Below are positions 7,501-15,364 of a DNA stretch of 20,829 bases, one piece after another. The translations under genes were made by a program, and so were the position numbers. Positions within the stretch are counted from its first letter, which is position 1. The number at the start of each line of letters is the position of its first letter. The notes beneath the pieces are model-generated. The model was not told where the DNA came from. It did no database searches and saw nothing but the letters and a program-made list of their open reading frames with translations. The stretch lies in IMG/VR virus record IMGVR_UViG_3300025645_000567, positions 1 through 20,829 of that record, one strand, 5' to 3'. The DNA is from a virus.

Positions 7501-9035
7501 AAACGTCTACCTTGAGCAATAGTTTCTCCTGCTCCAGCATCTGATGAAAAATTCTTTTTTAAAAACATCAATACTTTGTTTTGTTTTTTTATAGGTAAAC
7601 CATCTTCACCTACCTCAACAACAACTTTTTCCATAGGACCTGAAGCTTTAAATACTTTAGATGTATCATCCCATTCTACTTTTTCAAAAGTTTCATCAAG
7701 AATATTTTGTAATTTTGCTTGAGTTATACTACCTTTTTTAGAAGGATTAATAACAACAGTACCATCATCTTTAACAGACTTACCTATTTGTGTTACTATT
7801 CTTCTTGCTTTATTATATGCATCTTGTTTAGATCCTAAATTATCTAATACATTAGATGCATTAACTACATTATATTTATTATCTAAAGCATAAGGATTAT
7901 ATTGTTCTCGATAAGAAGTTCTTTCTTTATTAACCATGTTAGGTTCTAAGTCATATGCATCTACTTTAGCACCTGATTTTTTTAATTCTTCTACTTCTTT
8001 AATTGTACCTGTAGTTTCATCTACTTGACCTGAACCATAAGATAATATAGTTGCATTAGGATCTTGTCGTAAAGCATCTTGTGCAAGTCTTGTAGATGCT
8101 TTTGTAGTATTAGATATAGGAACATCTATTTTTGTTTGTTGTTTTGCTATATCTAATGTATCTTTATCACTATAAATTTTATCAGGAAGATCATCTACAA
8201 CTTCTCGTTTTTTAAAGATACGTCTAGCTAATGCAGGTAAACCTCTACCTAATCCAAAGCCAAGTGCTCCCATACCAGCAGTTGTTAAACCTAACTCTAA
8301 TGTACTAATACCATCTCTTCTATCTAATTCTACATCTAACAGTTGTCTAGAATAATTATCTACTCCACCATAAGCACCTGCTTCTGTACCTACTAATAAA
8401 GCTGTATTTGTTTTAGCTTTAGTTGAAGCCTTTTTTACAGCAGCATCTACTAATTCTTTTCTAGCTTTACCTGTAATACCATCTTTTGCTGCATCTGCTA
8501 TAGCTTTTTTACGTGCTTGTTTAACAGCTTCTTTAACTGCAACTTTAGCTGCAATTTTTGTACCTTGTTGTCCAAATTGTTTTGCAATACCTCCTGCACC
8601 AAAACCTAAGGCAAGAGAACCAATCATTGTAGGATCAGTAGCCATATAACGTAAAGCTCTACCAGTACCTCCTAATGTAAACATTTCTAATTGATTATAT
8701 TTATCAAGAGTTGTATTCCAAGCTTCTGCAGTAGGTAAATCAAAGTTTTTTGCATCTGCTGCAATACCAACAGTTTTAGTAAGATCATATTCAAAATCTG
8801 CTGTATTACCTATACCCCATTCAGCAGCTTGTTGATCAGTACCTATAAATTCTTTACCTGTTTGATGTTTATATATTTGTTTAGATGCATTAATCCATTC
8901 TGAATCAGCTAATAAATCAGAACTACGTAATTTTCTATTAGGATCTATAGATGTATCTGTAGGTTTATCTGAACTAAATAAAGTTTGTTGTTGCCCAGTA
9001 TTATTTCCTGTATTAAATAATGTTTGAGATGTCAT
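4560..9035 (-). CDS. giant polyvalent-like internal virion/ejection protein with methyltransferase-like segment
   Basis: This 1491-aa protein is probably packaged in the head and ejected with DNA. Residues 45-150 resemble the N-terminus of podovirus internal proteins: WINASKQIYKHQTGKEFIGTD, then ALRYMATDPTMIGSLALGFGAGG. Residues 160-205 are Lys/Ala helices and 245-270 a Gly/Leu-rich, membrane-active-looking stretch. Residues 325-470 look like a Rossmann methyltransferase: ILSYGSGQ (331-337), VDAYDLEP with D362, NASNVLDNL (392-400) and DDGTVVINP. After this, MRRSIDDAQQQLIDIGAV and the C-terminal half (for example ARRSPFTDFIAFRTEMFRT) resemble large polyvalent proteins of the LPD38 type. QTLF occurs at residues 4-7, 17-20 and 1488-1491. 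No transglycosylase motif was found. It starts 4 bases after the 827-aa gene. The virion role comes from context and is moderately sure. Confidence 0.75.
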   Translation of the reverse strand: MTSQTLFNTGNNTGQQQTLFSSDKPTDTSIDPNRKLRSSDLLADSEWINASKQIYKHQTGKEFIGTDQQAAEWGIGNTADFEYDLTKTVGIAADAKNFDLPTAEAWNTTLDKYNQLEMFTLGGTGRALRYMATDPTMIGSLALGFGAGGIAKQFGQQGTKIAAKVAVKEAVKQARKKAIADAAKDGITGKARKELVDAAVKKASTKAKTNTALLVGTEAGAYGGVDNYSRQLLDVELDRRDGISTLELGLTTAGMGALGFGLGRGLPALARRIFKKREVVDDLPDKIYSDKDTLDIAKQQTKIDVPISNTTKASTRLAQDALRQDPNATILSYGSGQVDETTGTIKEVEELKKSGAKVDAYDLEPNMVNKERTSYREQYNPYALDNKYNVVNASNVLDNLGSKQDAYNKARRIVTQIGKSVKDDGTVVINPSKKGSITQAKLQNILDETFEKVEWDDTSKVFKASGPMEKVVVEVGEDGLPIKKQNKVLMFLKKNFSSDAGAGETIAQGRRLQKTTVKNAERKIQYNLGRLEKAVKKEYGSFDNVPPRLMSQLVAGVEGRLWELEGVLPQTKEILTDMRRSIDDAQQQLIDIGAVEPGSELQYKINRSQSTSYPGAMQGPPQEGESLKFYMNTSYDVFDNPKYKVNPKDREAGRQYFIDKFSQSGAAENAAYKLAKNKQINKQELSTADLQNINRYEGQDGIIEGLINQLTEKHGDDITSQLDNLLGKTTSRVGSGALKILKAKENIDPEIAGLLGETKDIRQRYANTLLKLSKLAGNFEFNKSIRESAEQAGITVPTQNQMLRNKGLDVARIGQGGKYTQRVSDLVSDPEIEGLARPLQDVWTTQEFKDIIEQGAELAEPVTKELLAKLYNTFLVGKALTQISKTAYSIGSVFRNLYGAGMSALGNGYINPVALAEAGNAFKQIAIMPRQEVREKIEKLTSLGVLDTDVRLQAMIELSKDMDSNFFLGGIKKYAPKPGKFINKKALEIYQGADNYWKWFAFLNEQGRYRQVLIDKGIDPNRTVRTFRTGGKVVNVTELDEYAAKMVRENMHNYGETSRMVKRARRSPFTDFIAFRTEMFRTSKNIIKNGIKDMQEGAAQMKRGQRNEKGSLKGVAQFRAGMARIGGAAGAVTATGAIGYTSAELTGINDLVFGTNYTKKEAIEEFDQGYNKGSDWLYFFKNGKLKRFNMSYIDPWAMFKNPVQAVIRAFQTEDDPNIALDKSTNQILKTFGESIGPSILTQALFDIWRNQDEFGREIAKDQGVVKDTANRLARLWEAFEPGTVSTAKRAFEAYTKGGIKSYGTPIEKQAEILGFAGLKYEDVNIPKALSRSLIEPTQRLNESNKSYKKAFRDYRGTEPEVFIDLYSEAQRKKFRAAQDMYKFVQAAKATGMNNNAIIKEITKGGFFPKNLSKQFIRTLVKDGIFLPDKPEDKTLNKWQSLIKKTNKEAVIGLPAARKDLYDLYRQYSRLPLTTYEEETEIKNINSGQTLF

Positions 9036-9039
9036 ATAA

Positions 9040-11523
9040 TTATCTTTGTAATAATAATCGTGCTATAGTTATATCTAATTTAGATTCATCAGCTAAACTT
9101 TGAATTGCTTTTTCTTGTTGCTCTCTATTTAATGTTGGATATTCTGCCATCATTTTTTTAAGAGTATCTTGATTTACACCATCTATTTTATTTTTAATAT
9201 TACTAATAAAAGGTTGAGCTGAATTAAAACTTATTCCTTCTGTTTCCATAATATTACCTGTTATTTGTGATAGAGCACCTGCTATATCATTTCCAAACTT
9301 ATCTAATGATTCTCCTTCAGCAAATATAAGATTGCCATCAGCATTAATAGAACCTCCATAGTATCTTGTTTTTATTAAAGCATCAATATTTTTTTCATCA
9401 TTAATATCTAATGCTCCTGCTTTAGATATAGTAGCATTAAGTTCTCTTTCTTTTTGATCATATGATTTATTAAATCTTAACTCTTCAGTTTTTTTGTTTT
9501 CTTCAAATCTTAAATCTTCTAATTCTTGTCTTTGAAAAGCTTGTTCTTTAGAAGCACGTTTTTCAAGAGAATTTAATTTTGTTTGAGCTAATCCTATCTT
9601 ATCATCTTCAATAGCATTTTGAATTTCTTTACGTTCATTTCTAAATTTAGCATTTGTTGCTGCAACTTGGGGTAAAGTTTGATCTGCTGCTTCTAAACCA
9701 GCACCTATAACACCCATTATACCTTCTTGTCTAGGTGTAGCTGAACCTAATCTTGAAAATAGTTGTGCTACATTTAACCAGTTTTCACGAGTTTGTGCTT
9801 CTTTAGATTCACCAAGTTGTTTTTTTCTACCTTTAGTTCTATCTTTCATTAACTTCATTAATGAATTTTCTTCTGCTTGTATTCTACTTTGATCTATATT
9901 AAACTTATCTCTATTTGTAGGTTCTTGTATTTGATTAGTAGCAATTTGTTCAGGAGGAGTTACATTAAGATTACGTTGTTCTAATGCAGATGCTATACCT
10001 GTTTTTATACCTTCAGGAACAGGAGGAGGTGGATCAATAATAGGTGCTTCTTTTCTTTCATTTATTGGTACTCTAGCATTTTCAATACCTGCAAAATTAT
10101 CCATAGGAGGCATAGAAGTATTTAAACTAGCTGAATCTATTTCTTCTTGTTGTCTTGCTGCTATATAATTTTCTGGTGTTTGACTTAACAATTTATTTTC
10201 AGGAGGTATCATAGTTTCACCTGACATACTTGTTTCTACTATAGTATTTGTATTACCTTCAAAAGGGCTACCTGTATATTTTCTCTGACCTTCTATTTTA
10301 TTACCCATGTAATCAGCTAATACTTTATTTCTTGAAGCAAAATCATTATCTTGAAAATAATTATAATTTTGTAAATGCATTCTATCACCAAAAGATAACT
10401 TATCATAATTCATATTATATATATCTGCTTCAGTTATATCTCTAGGATAAGTTTTTTCTTGTAGTTGGCTTATATCTCCTGAAAAACCTCTTGGTTGATA
10501 ACCATAATCAGGATGTACATCTACTATACCTGCAGGATAATTTTGAAATACATAACCACCTTTATCTCTATATACCATAGTATCTGCTATGCCACCACCT
10601 TTTTTAGATGGAAATACATTAGGTAGTTTACCACCAAAGGCTCCATAAGTTCCTACTAATGTACCTAATCCACCAAGTAAAGTTTGTGCTGCAGATGGTG
10701 CAGGTGGTGCAGGATTAGCAAATGTTGTTGTACCCATAGGTGCACCAGTAACAACAGATTGATACCTAGACATAGTATCATAAGGATAGTTTCTTTCTAA
10801 TTGATATTGTCTAAAGGCTTCATCAAGAGCTGTTTGTTGTTGTCTTTGTTGTTGTTCACCTACAGTTTGTAATGCACCTAGTTCACCTAGTTGTGCTTTA
10901 AATTGTTGAGGAGCCATAGTAGCAAGTTGTGCACCTGCTTGACCTGCTGCAGTACGATCTGCTTGAAATCTTTGTACAGCATCTTGATAAGCTGATTGTG
11001 ATCCTTTAGCTTGTATATCACTAAGTAATCTTTGTTGTGTATCTGCAGCCATACCTTCTAATATAGCTTGTCTACTACCACCAAAACCACCTGTAGTTGC
11101 AGCTTGTGCAGCTAGTGCTGGTTGTACTTGTGATTCATATTGTTTAGTAGCTTCTCTTTTTTCTATATCTGTTACTGCTTGTTGATAAGGAGACATGTAT
11201 TGTGTCATTTGTTCTGATGTCATAGGTGCTGCAGCAGCTCTTGTTAAATCCATTCCTTCTTGAAATACTGGAGCTTGTGAACCTACAAGTCCTTGTAATC
11301 CTGTAAAAGCTTGTTGTTGTTCAGGTGTAAAATCTGCAAGTGTAGGACCAACATAAGGTTTAAAACCTTCACTTGTTCTATCATCATAAAGTGCTTGGGC
11401 TTTACCAAGTATATCTTTATAAAATGGAGCTAACTCTTCAGGTAACTTTTGTGTTGCTATTGTAGGACCTGCTACTTGTTGTACAGGTGCTCCTGTCTGA
11501 AACAATGATGATAATATTGCCAT
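9040..11523 (-). CDS. internal virion / DNA-ejection protein candidate
   Basis: This is an 827-aa protein. Residues 28-260 are Gln/Ala-rich and helical, with TPEQQQAF, a YMSPYQQAVTDIEKRE stretch, TGGFGGSRQAILEG and AYQDAVQRFQADR. This core recurs in marine-phage virion proteins. Residues 262-300 are Pro/Ala/Gly-rich. Residues 307-325 (SKKGGGIADTMVYRDKGG) resemble a glycine-rich motif also seen near the C-terminus of the 485-aa neighbour. The middle is low in complexity and Pro-rich, and residues 631-703 form a strongly charged coiled coil. There is no signal peptide. Position between two other glycine/alanine-rich giants, after the tail-hub gene, fits a set of three head-internal ejection proteins as in P22- or T7-like phages. 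It starts 4 bases after the 485-aa stop codon. The function is inferred from context. Confidence 0.7.
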   Translation of the reverse strand: MAILSSLFQTGAPVQQVAGPTIATQKLPEELAPFYKDILGKAQALYDDRTSEGFKPYVGPTLADFTPEQQQAFTGLQGLVGSQAPVFQEGMDLTRAAAAPMTSEQMTQYMSPYQQAVTDIEKREATKQYESQVQPALAAQAATTGGFGGSRQAILEGMAADTQQRLLSDIQAKGSQSAYQDAVQRFQADRTAAGQAGAQLATMAPQQFKAQLGELGALQTVGEQQQRQQQTALDEAFRQYQLERNYPYDTMSRYQSVVTGAPMGTTTFANPAPPAPSAAQTLLGGLGTLVGTYGAFGGKLPNVFPSKKGGGIADTMVYRDKGGYVFQNYPAGIVDVHPDYGYQPRGFSGDISQLQEKTYPRDITEADIYNMNYDKLSFGDRMHLQNYNYFQDNDFASRNKVLADYMGNKIEGQRKYTGSPFEGNTNTIVETSMSGETMIPPENKLLSQTPENYIAARQQEEIDSASLNTSMPPMDNFAGIENARVPINERKEAPIIDPPPPVPEGIKTGIASALEQRNLNVTPPEQIATNQIQEPTNRDKFNIDQSRIQAEENSLMKLMKDRTKGRKKQLGESKEAQTRENWLNVAQLFSRLGSATPRQEGIMGVIGAGLEAADQTLPQVAATNAKFRNERKEIQNAIEDDKIGLAQTKLNSLEKRASKEQAFQRQELEDLRFEENKKTEELRFNKSYDQKERELNATISKAGALDINDEKNIDALIKTRYYGGSINADGNLIFAEGESLDKFGNDIAGALSQITGNIMETEGISFNSAQPFISNIKNKIDGVNQDTLKKMMAEYPTLNREQQEKAIQSLADESKLDITIARLLLQR

Positions 11524-11527
11524 CTCT

Positions 11528-12985
11528 TTATACCCTTTCCATCATGGGTTTTAAAGCTTGTAACCCACTTATTTCATTTGGTTGCTCTGTATCTCCATAA
11601 GCTTTCTTACGTACATTCTTAACAACTCTATCCATTACTTTAGCACCTGCATCTGCATTGCCATTACCAAGTGCTGCCATTGTATAACTATCTACTACAT
11701 ACTCTGAAGGTGATACAGCTAGTGTTCCTACTTGTTCTTTACCTTCTGTAATAGGCATATAAACATTATCTTCCATACCATGTCCTTCACCTGGAACCAT
11801 ACCACTAAATTCACCACCATGTTTTAAACTTATTAATCCACCTTGTTTAGCATCTTTAGCTCCATAACCATAACGTGCTACTAAGTTAGTACGTGGTGCT
11901 CTTCCTAATGCTCTATCTAATATTTGTTGAACACTTAAAGTTCTTGGTTGTGTAACACCAGAAGAATCTCTTATAACTGTTTGACCATCAAAGCCAGTAT
12001 CAACTGTATAACCTGCATCTTGTAATGCTTGTTCTTTTGCCTTAGCTTCATTAGCATACATAAGTTCATAATCAGGTGTCATTAAATCATAACCTACAGC
12101 TTTAGCTATTCCTTTAGTTGTACCTAATTGATCTACAATACTTTGTCCTGCACCTTTTAATGTTCCTATAGGATCTGATAATAAAGTCATTGGTTGAGTA
12201 TTTGTTAAACCTGAAAATGTATCTGTAGCTGTAGTTGTACCAGAAGGTATAGTTGTTCCAAATTGTGAAGCAGCTTCTGTTGGAACATTACCCATTGTTG
12301 TACCTAATCCAGTTTTTGTAAGAGCTTGTGAGTCAGAAAGTGTAGGACCTATAGATCCTTGATATACTTTTGGTGATGTAGCAAAAGATTTTCCTTGTAT
12401 TCCTGCAAGTGCTCCAGATGTTACTCCTCCCATTAAACCAGCTTTTAATGCATCTTTAGGTTTAGCACCTGCTATTAAACTACCTAATCCTGAACCTATA
12501 AAACCTGTTATACCTGAACCTAAAGCAGTACCACCTAAACCAAGTGAACCTGCAAATCCTCCAAATAAAGCAGGAGCAGCTAAAGCTAATGCAACAGGTG
12601 CTATTTTACGTACAGCTTTAAAGAAACTTTTAAAACCAAATGCTTCAGGTAATCCTGTTACTGGATTGTATGTTATTTTACCAAGTGATGCTAGTCCATC
12701 TAACTCTTCAGGATTCATATGAACTAATATGTTATCTCCATATCTACCAAAATTTGCTAAACCTTGTGCTGCTTGTGCAGGATCTATTTGACCACCACCT
12801 TCTCTATTTATCATAGGTTGCATTTGTGAAGCTGAAGCTTGTACTTGTGGCATACCCATAAGTCCTCGTGACGAAGGTAAAGCTTGTTCAACAGCTTGTA
12901 AAGCTCGTAGTCTATCTAATCCATCAGGACTTTGCATTGCATCCTGAAAGTTATTTAGCTGCTCTATTCTGGTGGGTGGCATCAT
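11528..12985 (-). CDS. glycine-rich internal/ejection protein with hydrophobic core
   Basis: This is a 485-aa protein. Residues 1-60 are helical (RIEQLNNFQDAM...). Residues 104-125 read TYNPVTGLPEAFGFKSFFK and lead into a long Ala/Gly/Leu stretch (126-195) that could insert into a membrane, as the channel-forming ejection proteins of short-tailed phages do. Residues 200-290 are Thr/Ser-rich. The C-terminus (382-475) carries a conserved-looking phage module: GGLISLKHGGEFSG, GEGHGMEDNVYMPI, SPSEYVVDSYTMAALGNGN, then DAGAKVMDRVVKNVR. Its start, MMPPTR, has a good AAGGA ribosome site 7 bases upstream. The TAA of the frame running on from the small upstream ORF overlaps this ATG as TAATG. Its role is inferred; the coding call is firm. 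Confidence 0.72.
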   Translation of the reverse strand: MMPPTRIEQLNNFQDAMQSPDGLDRLRALQAVEQALPSSRGLMGMPQVQASASQMQPMINREGGGQIDPAQAAQGLANFGRYGDNILVHMNPEELDGLASLGKITYNPVTGLPEAFGFKSFFKAVRKIAPVALALAAPALFGGFAGSLGLGGTALGSGITGFIGSGLGSLIAGAKPKDALKAGLMGGVTSGALAGIQGKSFATSPKVYQGSIGPTLSDSQALTKTGLGTTMGNVPTEAASQFGTTIPSGTTTATDTFSGLTNTQPMTLLSDPIGTLKGAGQSIVDQLGTTKGIAKAVGYDLMTPDYELMYANEAKAKEQALQDAGYTVDTGFDGQTVIRDSSGVTQPRTLSVQQILDRALGRAPRTNLVARYGYGAKDAKQGGLISLKHGGEFSGMVPGEGHGMEDNVYMPITEGKEQVGTLAVSPSEYVVDSYTMAALGNGNADAGAKVMDRVVKNVRKKAYGDTEQPNEISGLQALKPMMERV

Positions 12986-13059
12986 TATTTTATTCCTTTT
13001 ATGTTCATATAATTTGACTGTGGTTTTGTATTATCAGCTATAAAATTACTATTACTATT
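12985..13059 (-). other. in-frame continuation after the amber codon
   Basis: These 75 bases follow the TAG without a further stop and encode 24 residues rich in Asn, Ser and Lys before TAA. They also contain the ribosome site of the 485-aa gene. They are either untranslated leader or the readthrough/lost C-terminus of the small ORF. No hairpin or terminator is seen. Confidence 0.35.
12993..12998 (-). promoter_or_regulatory. Shine-Dalgarno AAGGAA for the 485-aa protein
   Basis: The minus strand reads AAAAGGAATAAAATAATGATG here. The AGGA core lies 8 bases from the first ATG (12985) and supports that start over the second in-frame ATG. Confidence 0.55.
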
Positions 13060-13215
13060 CTACACTATTTTTGAAGAGTCTGCTATAGGTTTCACAATTT
13101 CTTGTGAATTATACATGTTTGGTGGTATTACTTCTCCTGTATTTATATTACCTACATATGTACTTTCATTAAGAAACTTAAAAAATTCATCACTCTTCAA
13201 TTTAAATTTTCCCAT
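13060..13215 (-). CDS. 51-codon ORF ending at an amber codon, with open frame beyond it
   Basis: An ATG at 13215 opens a 51-residue product beginning MGKFKLKSDEFFKFLNEST and including a NINTGEVIPPNMYNSQE stretch. It ends at TAG (13062-13060). It overlaps the end of the 95-aa gene by 19 bases. The composition is hydrophilic and looks coding. No family is recognised. The same frame stays open for 24 more codons after the TAG (NSNSNF...MNIKGIK) and closes with a TAA at 12987-12985 that overlaps the next gene as TAATG, the junction style used elsewhere in this operon. It is either a short complete gene, a gene broken by a nonsense mutation, or a readthrough gene of 76 codons. Without it, 211 bases of this otherwise gapless operon would be empty. 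Confidence 0.5.
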   Translation of the reverse strand: MGKFKLKSDEFFKFLNESTYVGNINTGEVIPPNMYNSQEIVKPIADSSKIV

Positions 13216-13484
13216 GCTTGTGTTGCTGTTGTACTAACATATCCTTTAAACTTACCTGCAGATGCTGCATATGCTATATCACCTTTACGTGGACTACCTA
13301 TTTCAGTTATAGTAACTACTGAATATATTTTAGTAGAAGGTCTTGCATCTACTTGTAAATCTCTAGTATCTAATTGATTTACTAATGCTGCACCCCATTG
13401 TGATATTTCTCTATGTACTCTATCAGCTTGAGGATTATCTTTTAAATAATCATATACTTTAGGTACTGCTGGATAACGTGCCAT
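13197..13484 (-). CDS. small conserved-looking phage structural protein
   Basis: This is a 95-aa protein. Residues 1-40 are helical (YPAVPKVYDYLKDNPQADR, then REISQWGAALVNQLDTRD). Residues 50-95 are probably beta strands, with the motif KGDIAYAASAGKFKGYVS and a terminal WENLN. GDIxY...GKFKGYVS followed by W resembles short beta modules near the ends of phage tail-fibre and hub proteins. Its ATG overlaps the TAA of the gp10-like gene by one base (TAATG), so the two are probably made in fixed ratio. This suggests a partner or minor component of the tail hub. It has no signal peptide or membrane segment. The exact function is unknown. Confidence 0.65.
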   Translation of the reverse strand: MARYPAVPKVYDYLKDNPQADRVHREISQWGAALVNQLDTRDLQVDARPSTKIYSVVTITEIGSPRKGDIAYAASAGKFKGYVSTTATQAWENLN

Positions 13485-15361
13485 TATCTTCTACCATCTG
13501 GTTGTATGGCTAATCTAATAGAACCCCATTTCCAGCTAGTACCTGCTGCATTGCAAGATACTCTGACTCTCCCCTGCCTTCCTCTTGCTCTCATATCTAT
13601 CTTAGCTGTAGAATTTGTTACTGTATGTGGTGGGTTTGGTTTCTCTCTTGATGTACTACTTTCAGGAAAGTCTTTTGTTTTAATTGAGAATGTTAAACTA
13701 CCATCACTTAAATCAAAATCAGGAATAACTCTATTTAAAAACATTACTTCATTACCAGAATCTATATCAAAATCTGCTGACTCAATAAAGGAAGACATTG
13801 CTACTCCATCTGCTGTATATAAACCTTGCACTTCATTATTAAATAATTTATTAGATGCAGGATTTGTTCCTTGTAAACCTGTTGTTATTGTATTTCCAAA
13901 TACTGTTTTATCTGCAAAGGTTGTAAATATACTATCTCCATAAGACCAATAGTTTTCATCAGGAGACCATACTACATAACTATCACATTCAGTAGAATCT
14001 GTAGAAGGATACAACCAAATTACTTCTTTAAACTCTGAATTTATTCCACAGAATATTTTATCTTTTTGATCCATATTTAATCTATCAAATATAAATCTTC
14101 TTACTGTACAATCTAAACTTCTTACTTGACCATCAAATACATAGAAGTTATCATATCCCATCCATACTGCTCTACCATCATAATCAACTCCTGCATGTTG
14201 AGCTATCAAACCACAGTTAGTTCCAAGCTGTGAAAAATTAAATACAAATGGTGGACCTACAAAAGTCATAGACCATAAAGCATTATCAGTCCATATGTTA
14301 ATAGCATTACGAGATCTCTTTGCTCCTACTATTTTTGTACCATCAGCTAATATAACTTCACCAGAAGTAGAACTTATAGATGGAACCCAATTTGTATAAT
14401 CTTCTTGATTAGACCATCTAACAGTTAAAGGATTATATGTTCCTGTAGGACTAGCTGTTGTACCAAATTCATTACTACCTAATGCAACTAAATGTCTATC
14501 ATTAGGAGATACTATAATACTATCAACAGTAGTAGGTGTAGAATTAGTACTACCTGATACTTTTGTTGCTCTTAATGGTGTAGTAGATGCATCAGTATCC
14601 CAATAGTAAATAGATCCTTTTCTTCTATTAGCTACTATATCTTCACCCCAGTTATCTAAACTCCATTGTGTTATCTCACTTGAGAAGTCACTAGCTCCTA
14701 TAGATGTAGGTTGATTCCATGCTCTTGTCTCAGAAGCACATACAGTAGCTTGATAAGATGCAGAACCATAACCTAAACCTGTTGCAGCATTAGATACACC
14801 AGTATTTAAAAGATAATGTATATGTCCATTACCAGAAGATGATTGAGCAGCACTTGCTGTAGTTGCTACACTAACATTAAAAGTATTTGCATTATTAACA
14901 TTAACTTGATAAGTACTTGTACCTAATAATATATTACCACCTATAGTAGCAGTACTTGTAAAGAATACAAAGTCACCTGTTTGTCTACCATGTGCTGTAG
15001 CTGATACTGTAACAACATTAGTACTTACTGCTACACTAAATGCATTTGTTAAAGATGCACTAGATGATACAGGTGTTACATCAAATATTTCATCACCACT
15101 ATGTTCATATAACATTTGAGCTGTACCAAACATAGCTCTTTTAAACTGATCATTATCAGTCCATGTTATAAGATCACGACCTGAACCATTAAAAGATGCA
15201 GATACTTTAGTTTCATATCCACCTATATTCTCTGGTTTACCTGCACGAAAACGTACATTATTAGTATCATACCAAGAATTAGTTTCTGCGTATTGTGTGG
15301 ACTCTCTTCTAATACCAGGTTGAAAGTCCATCTTTACGAGTTTAGAACTTGTAGAAGACAT
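13484..15361 (-). CDS. P22 gp10-like tail hub / DNA stabilisation protein (probable)
   Basis: This is a 625-aa protein. The N-terminus (GIRRESTQYAETNSWYDTNNV, then RAGKPENIGGYE) is typical of marine-phage hub proteins. The body (230-480) is a repeated beta architecture: VRWSNQEDYTNW, KIVGAKRSRNAINIWTDNALW, GLIAQHAGVDYDGRAVWMG, FYVFDGQVRSLD and YVVWSPDENYWSYG. This order matches the propeller-like body and C-terminal jelly-roll plan of P22 gp10, which binds below the portal, seals packaged DNA and carries the needle. Residues 105-178 are an inserted beta domain with AHGRQTGDFVFF and YQVNVNNANTFNVSV, resembling the FCCH-like modules of other phage proteins. The end (GRVRVSCNAAGTSWKWGSIRL) also fits gp10. 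The homology is remote, so the function is probable rather than proved. Confidence 0.65.
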   Translation of the reverse strand: MSSTSSKLVKMDFQPGIRRESTQYAETNSWYDTNNVRFRAGKPENIGGYETKVSASFNGSGRDLITWTDNDQFKRAMFGTAQMLYEHSGDEIFDVTPVSSSASLTNAFSVAVSTNVVTVSATAHGRQTGDFVFFTSTATIGGNILLGTSTYQVNVNNANTFNVSVATTASAAQSSSGNGHIHYLLNTGVSNAATGLGYGSASYQATVCASETRAWNQPTSIGASDFSSEITQWSLDNWGEDIVANRRKGSIYYWDTDASTTPLRATKVSGSTNSTPTTVDSIIVSPNDRHLVALGSNEFGTTASPTGTYNPLTVRWSNQEDYTNWVPSISSTSGEVILADGTKIVGAKRSRNAINIWTDNALWSMTFVGPPFVFNFSQLGTNCGLIAQHAGVDYDGRAVWMGYDNFYVFDGQVRSLDCTVRRFIFDRLNMDQKDKIFCGINSEFKEVIWLYPSTDSTECDSYVVWSPDENYWSYGDSIFTTFADKTVFGNTITTGLQGTNPASNKLFNNEVQGLYTADGVAMSSFIESADFDIDSGNEVMFLNRVIPDFDLSDGSLTFSIKTKDFPESSTSREKPNPPHTVTNSTAKIDMRARGRQGRVRVSCNAAGTSWKWGSIRLAIQPDGRR

Positions 15362-15364
15362 TAC

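Noticed and set aside
13010-13060. Possible promoter (GATAAT-like hexamer) before the 485-aa gene
   Set aside because: No convincing -35 element at proper spacing, and such hexamers are frequent in AT-rich DNA; the gene is easily explained as part of the long operon.
13506-13943. 145-codon + strand ORF
   Set aside because: It lies wholly antisense to the well-supported gp10-like gene, has no ribosome site or recognisable domain, and reflects the codon bias of the true frame.
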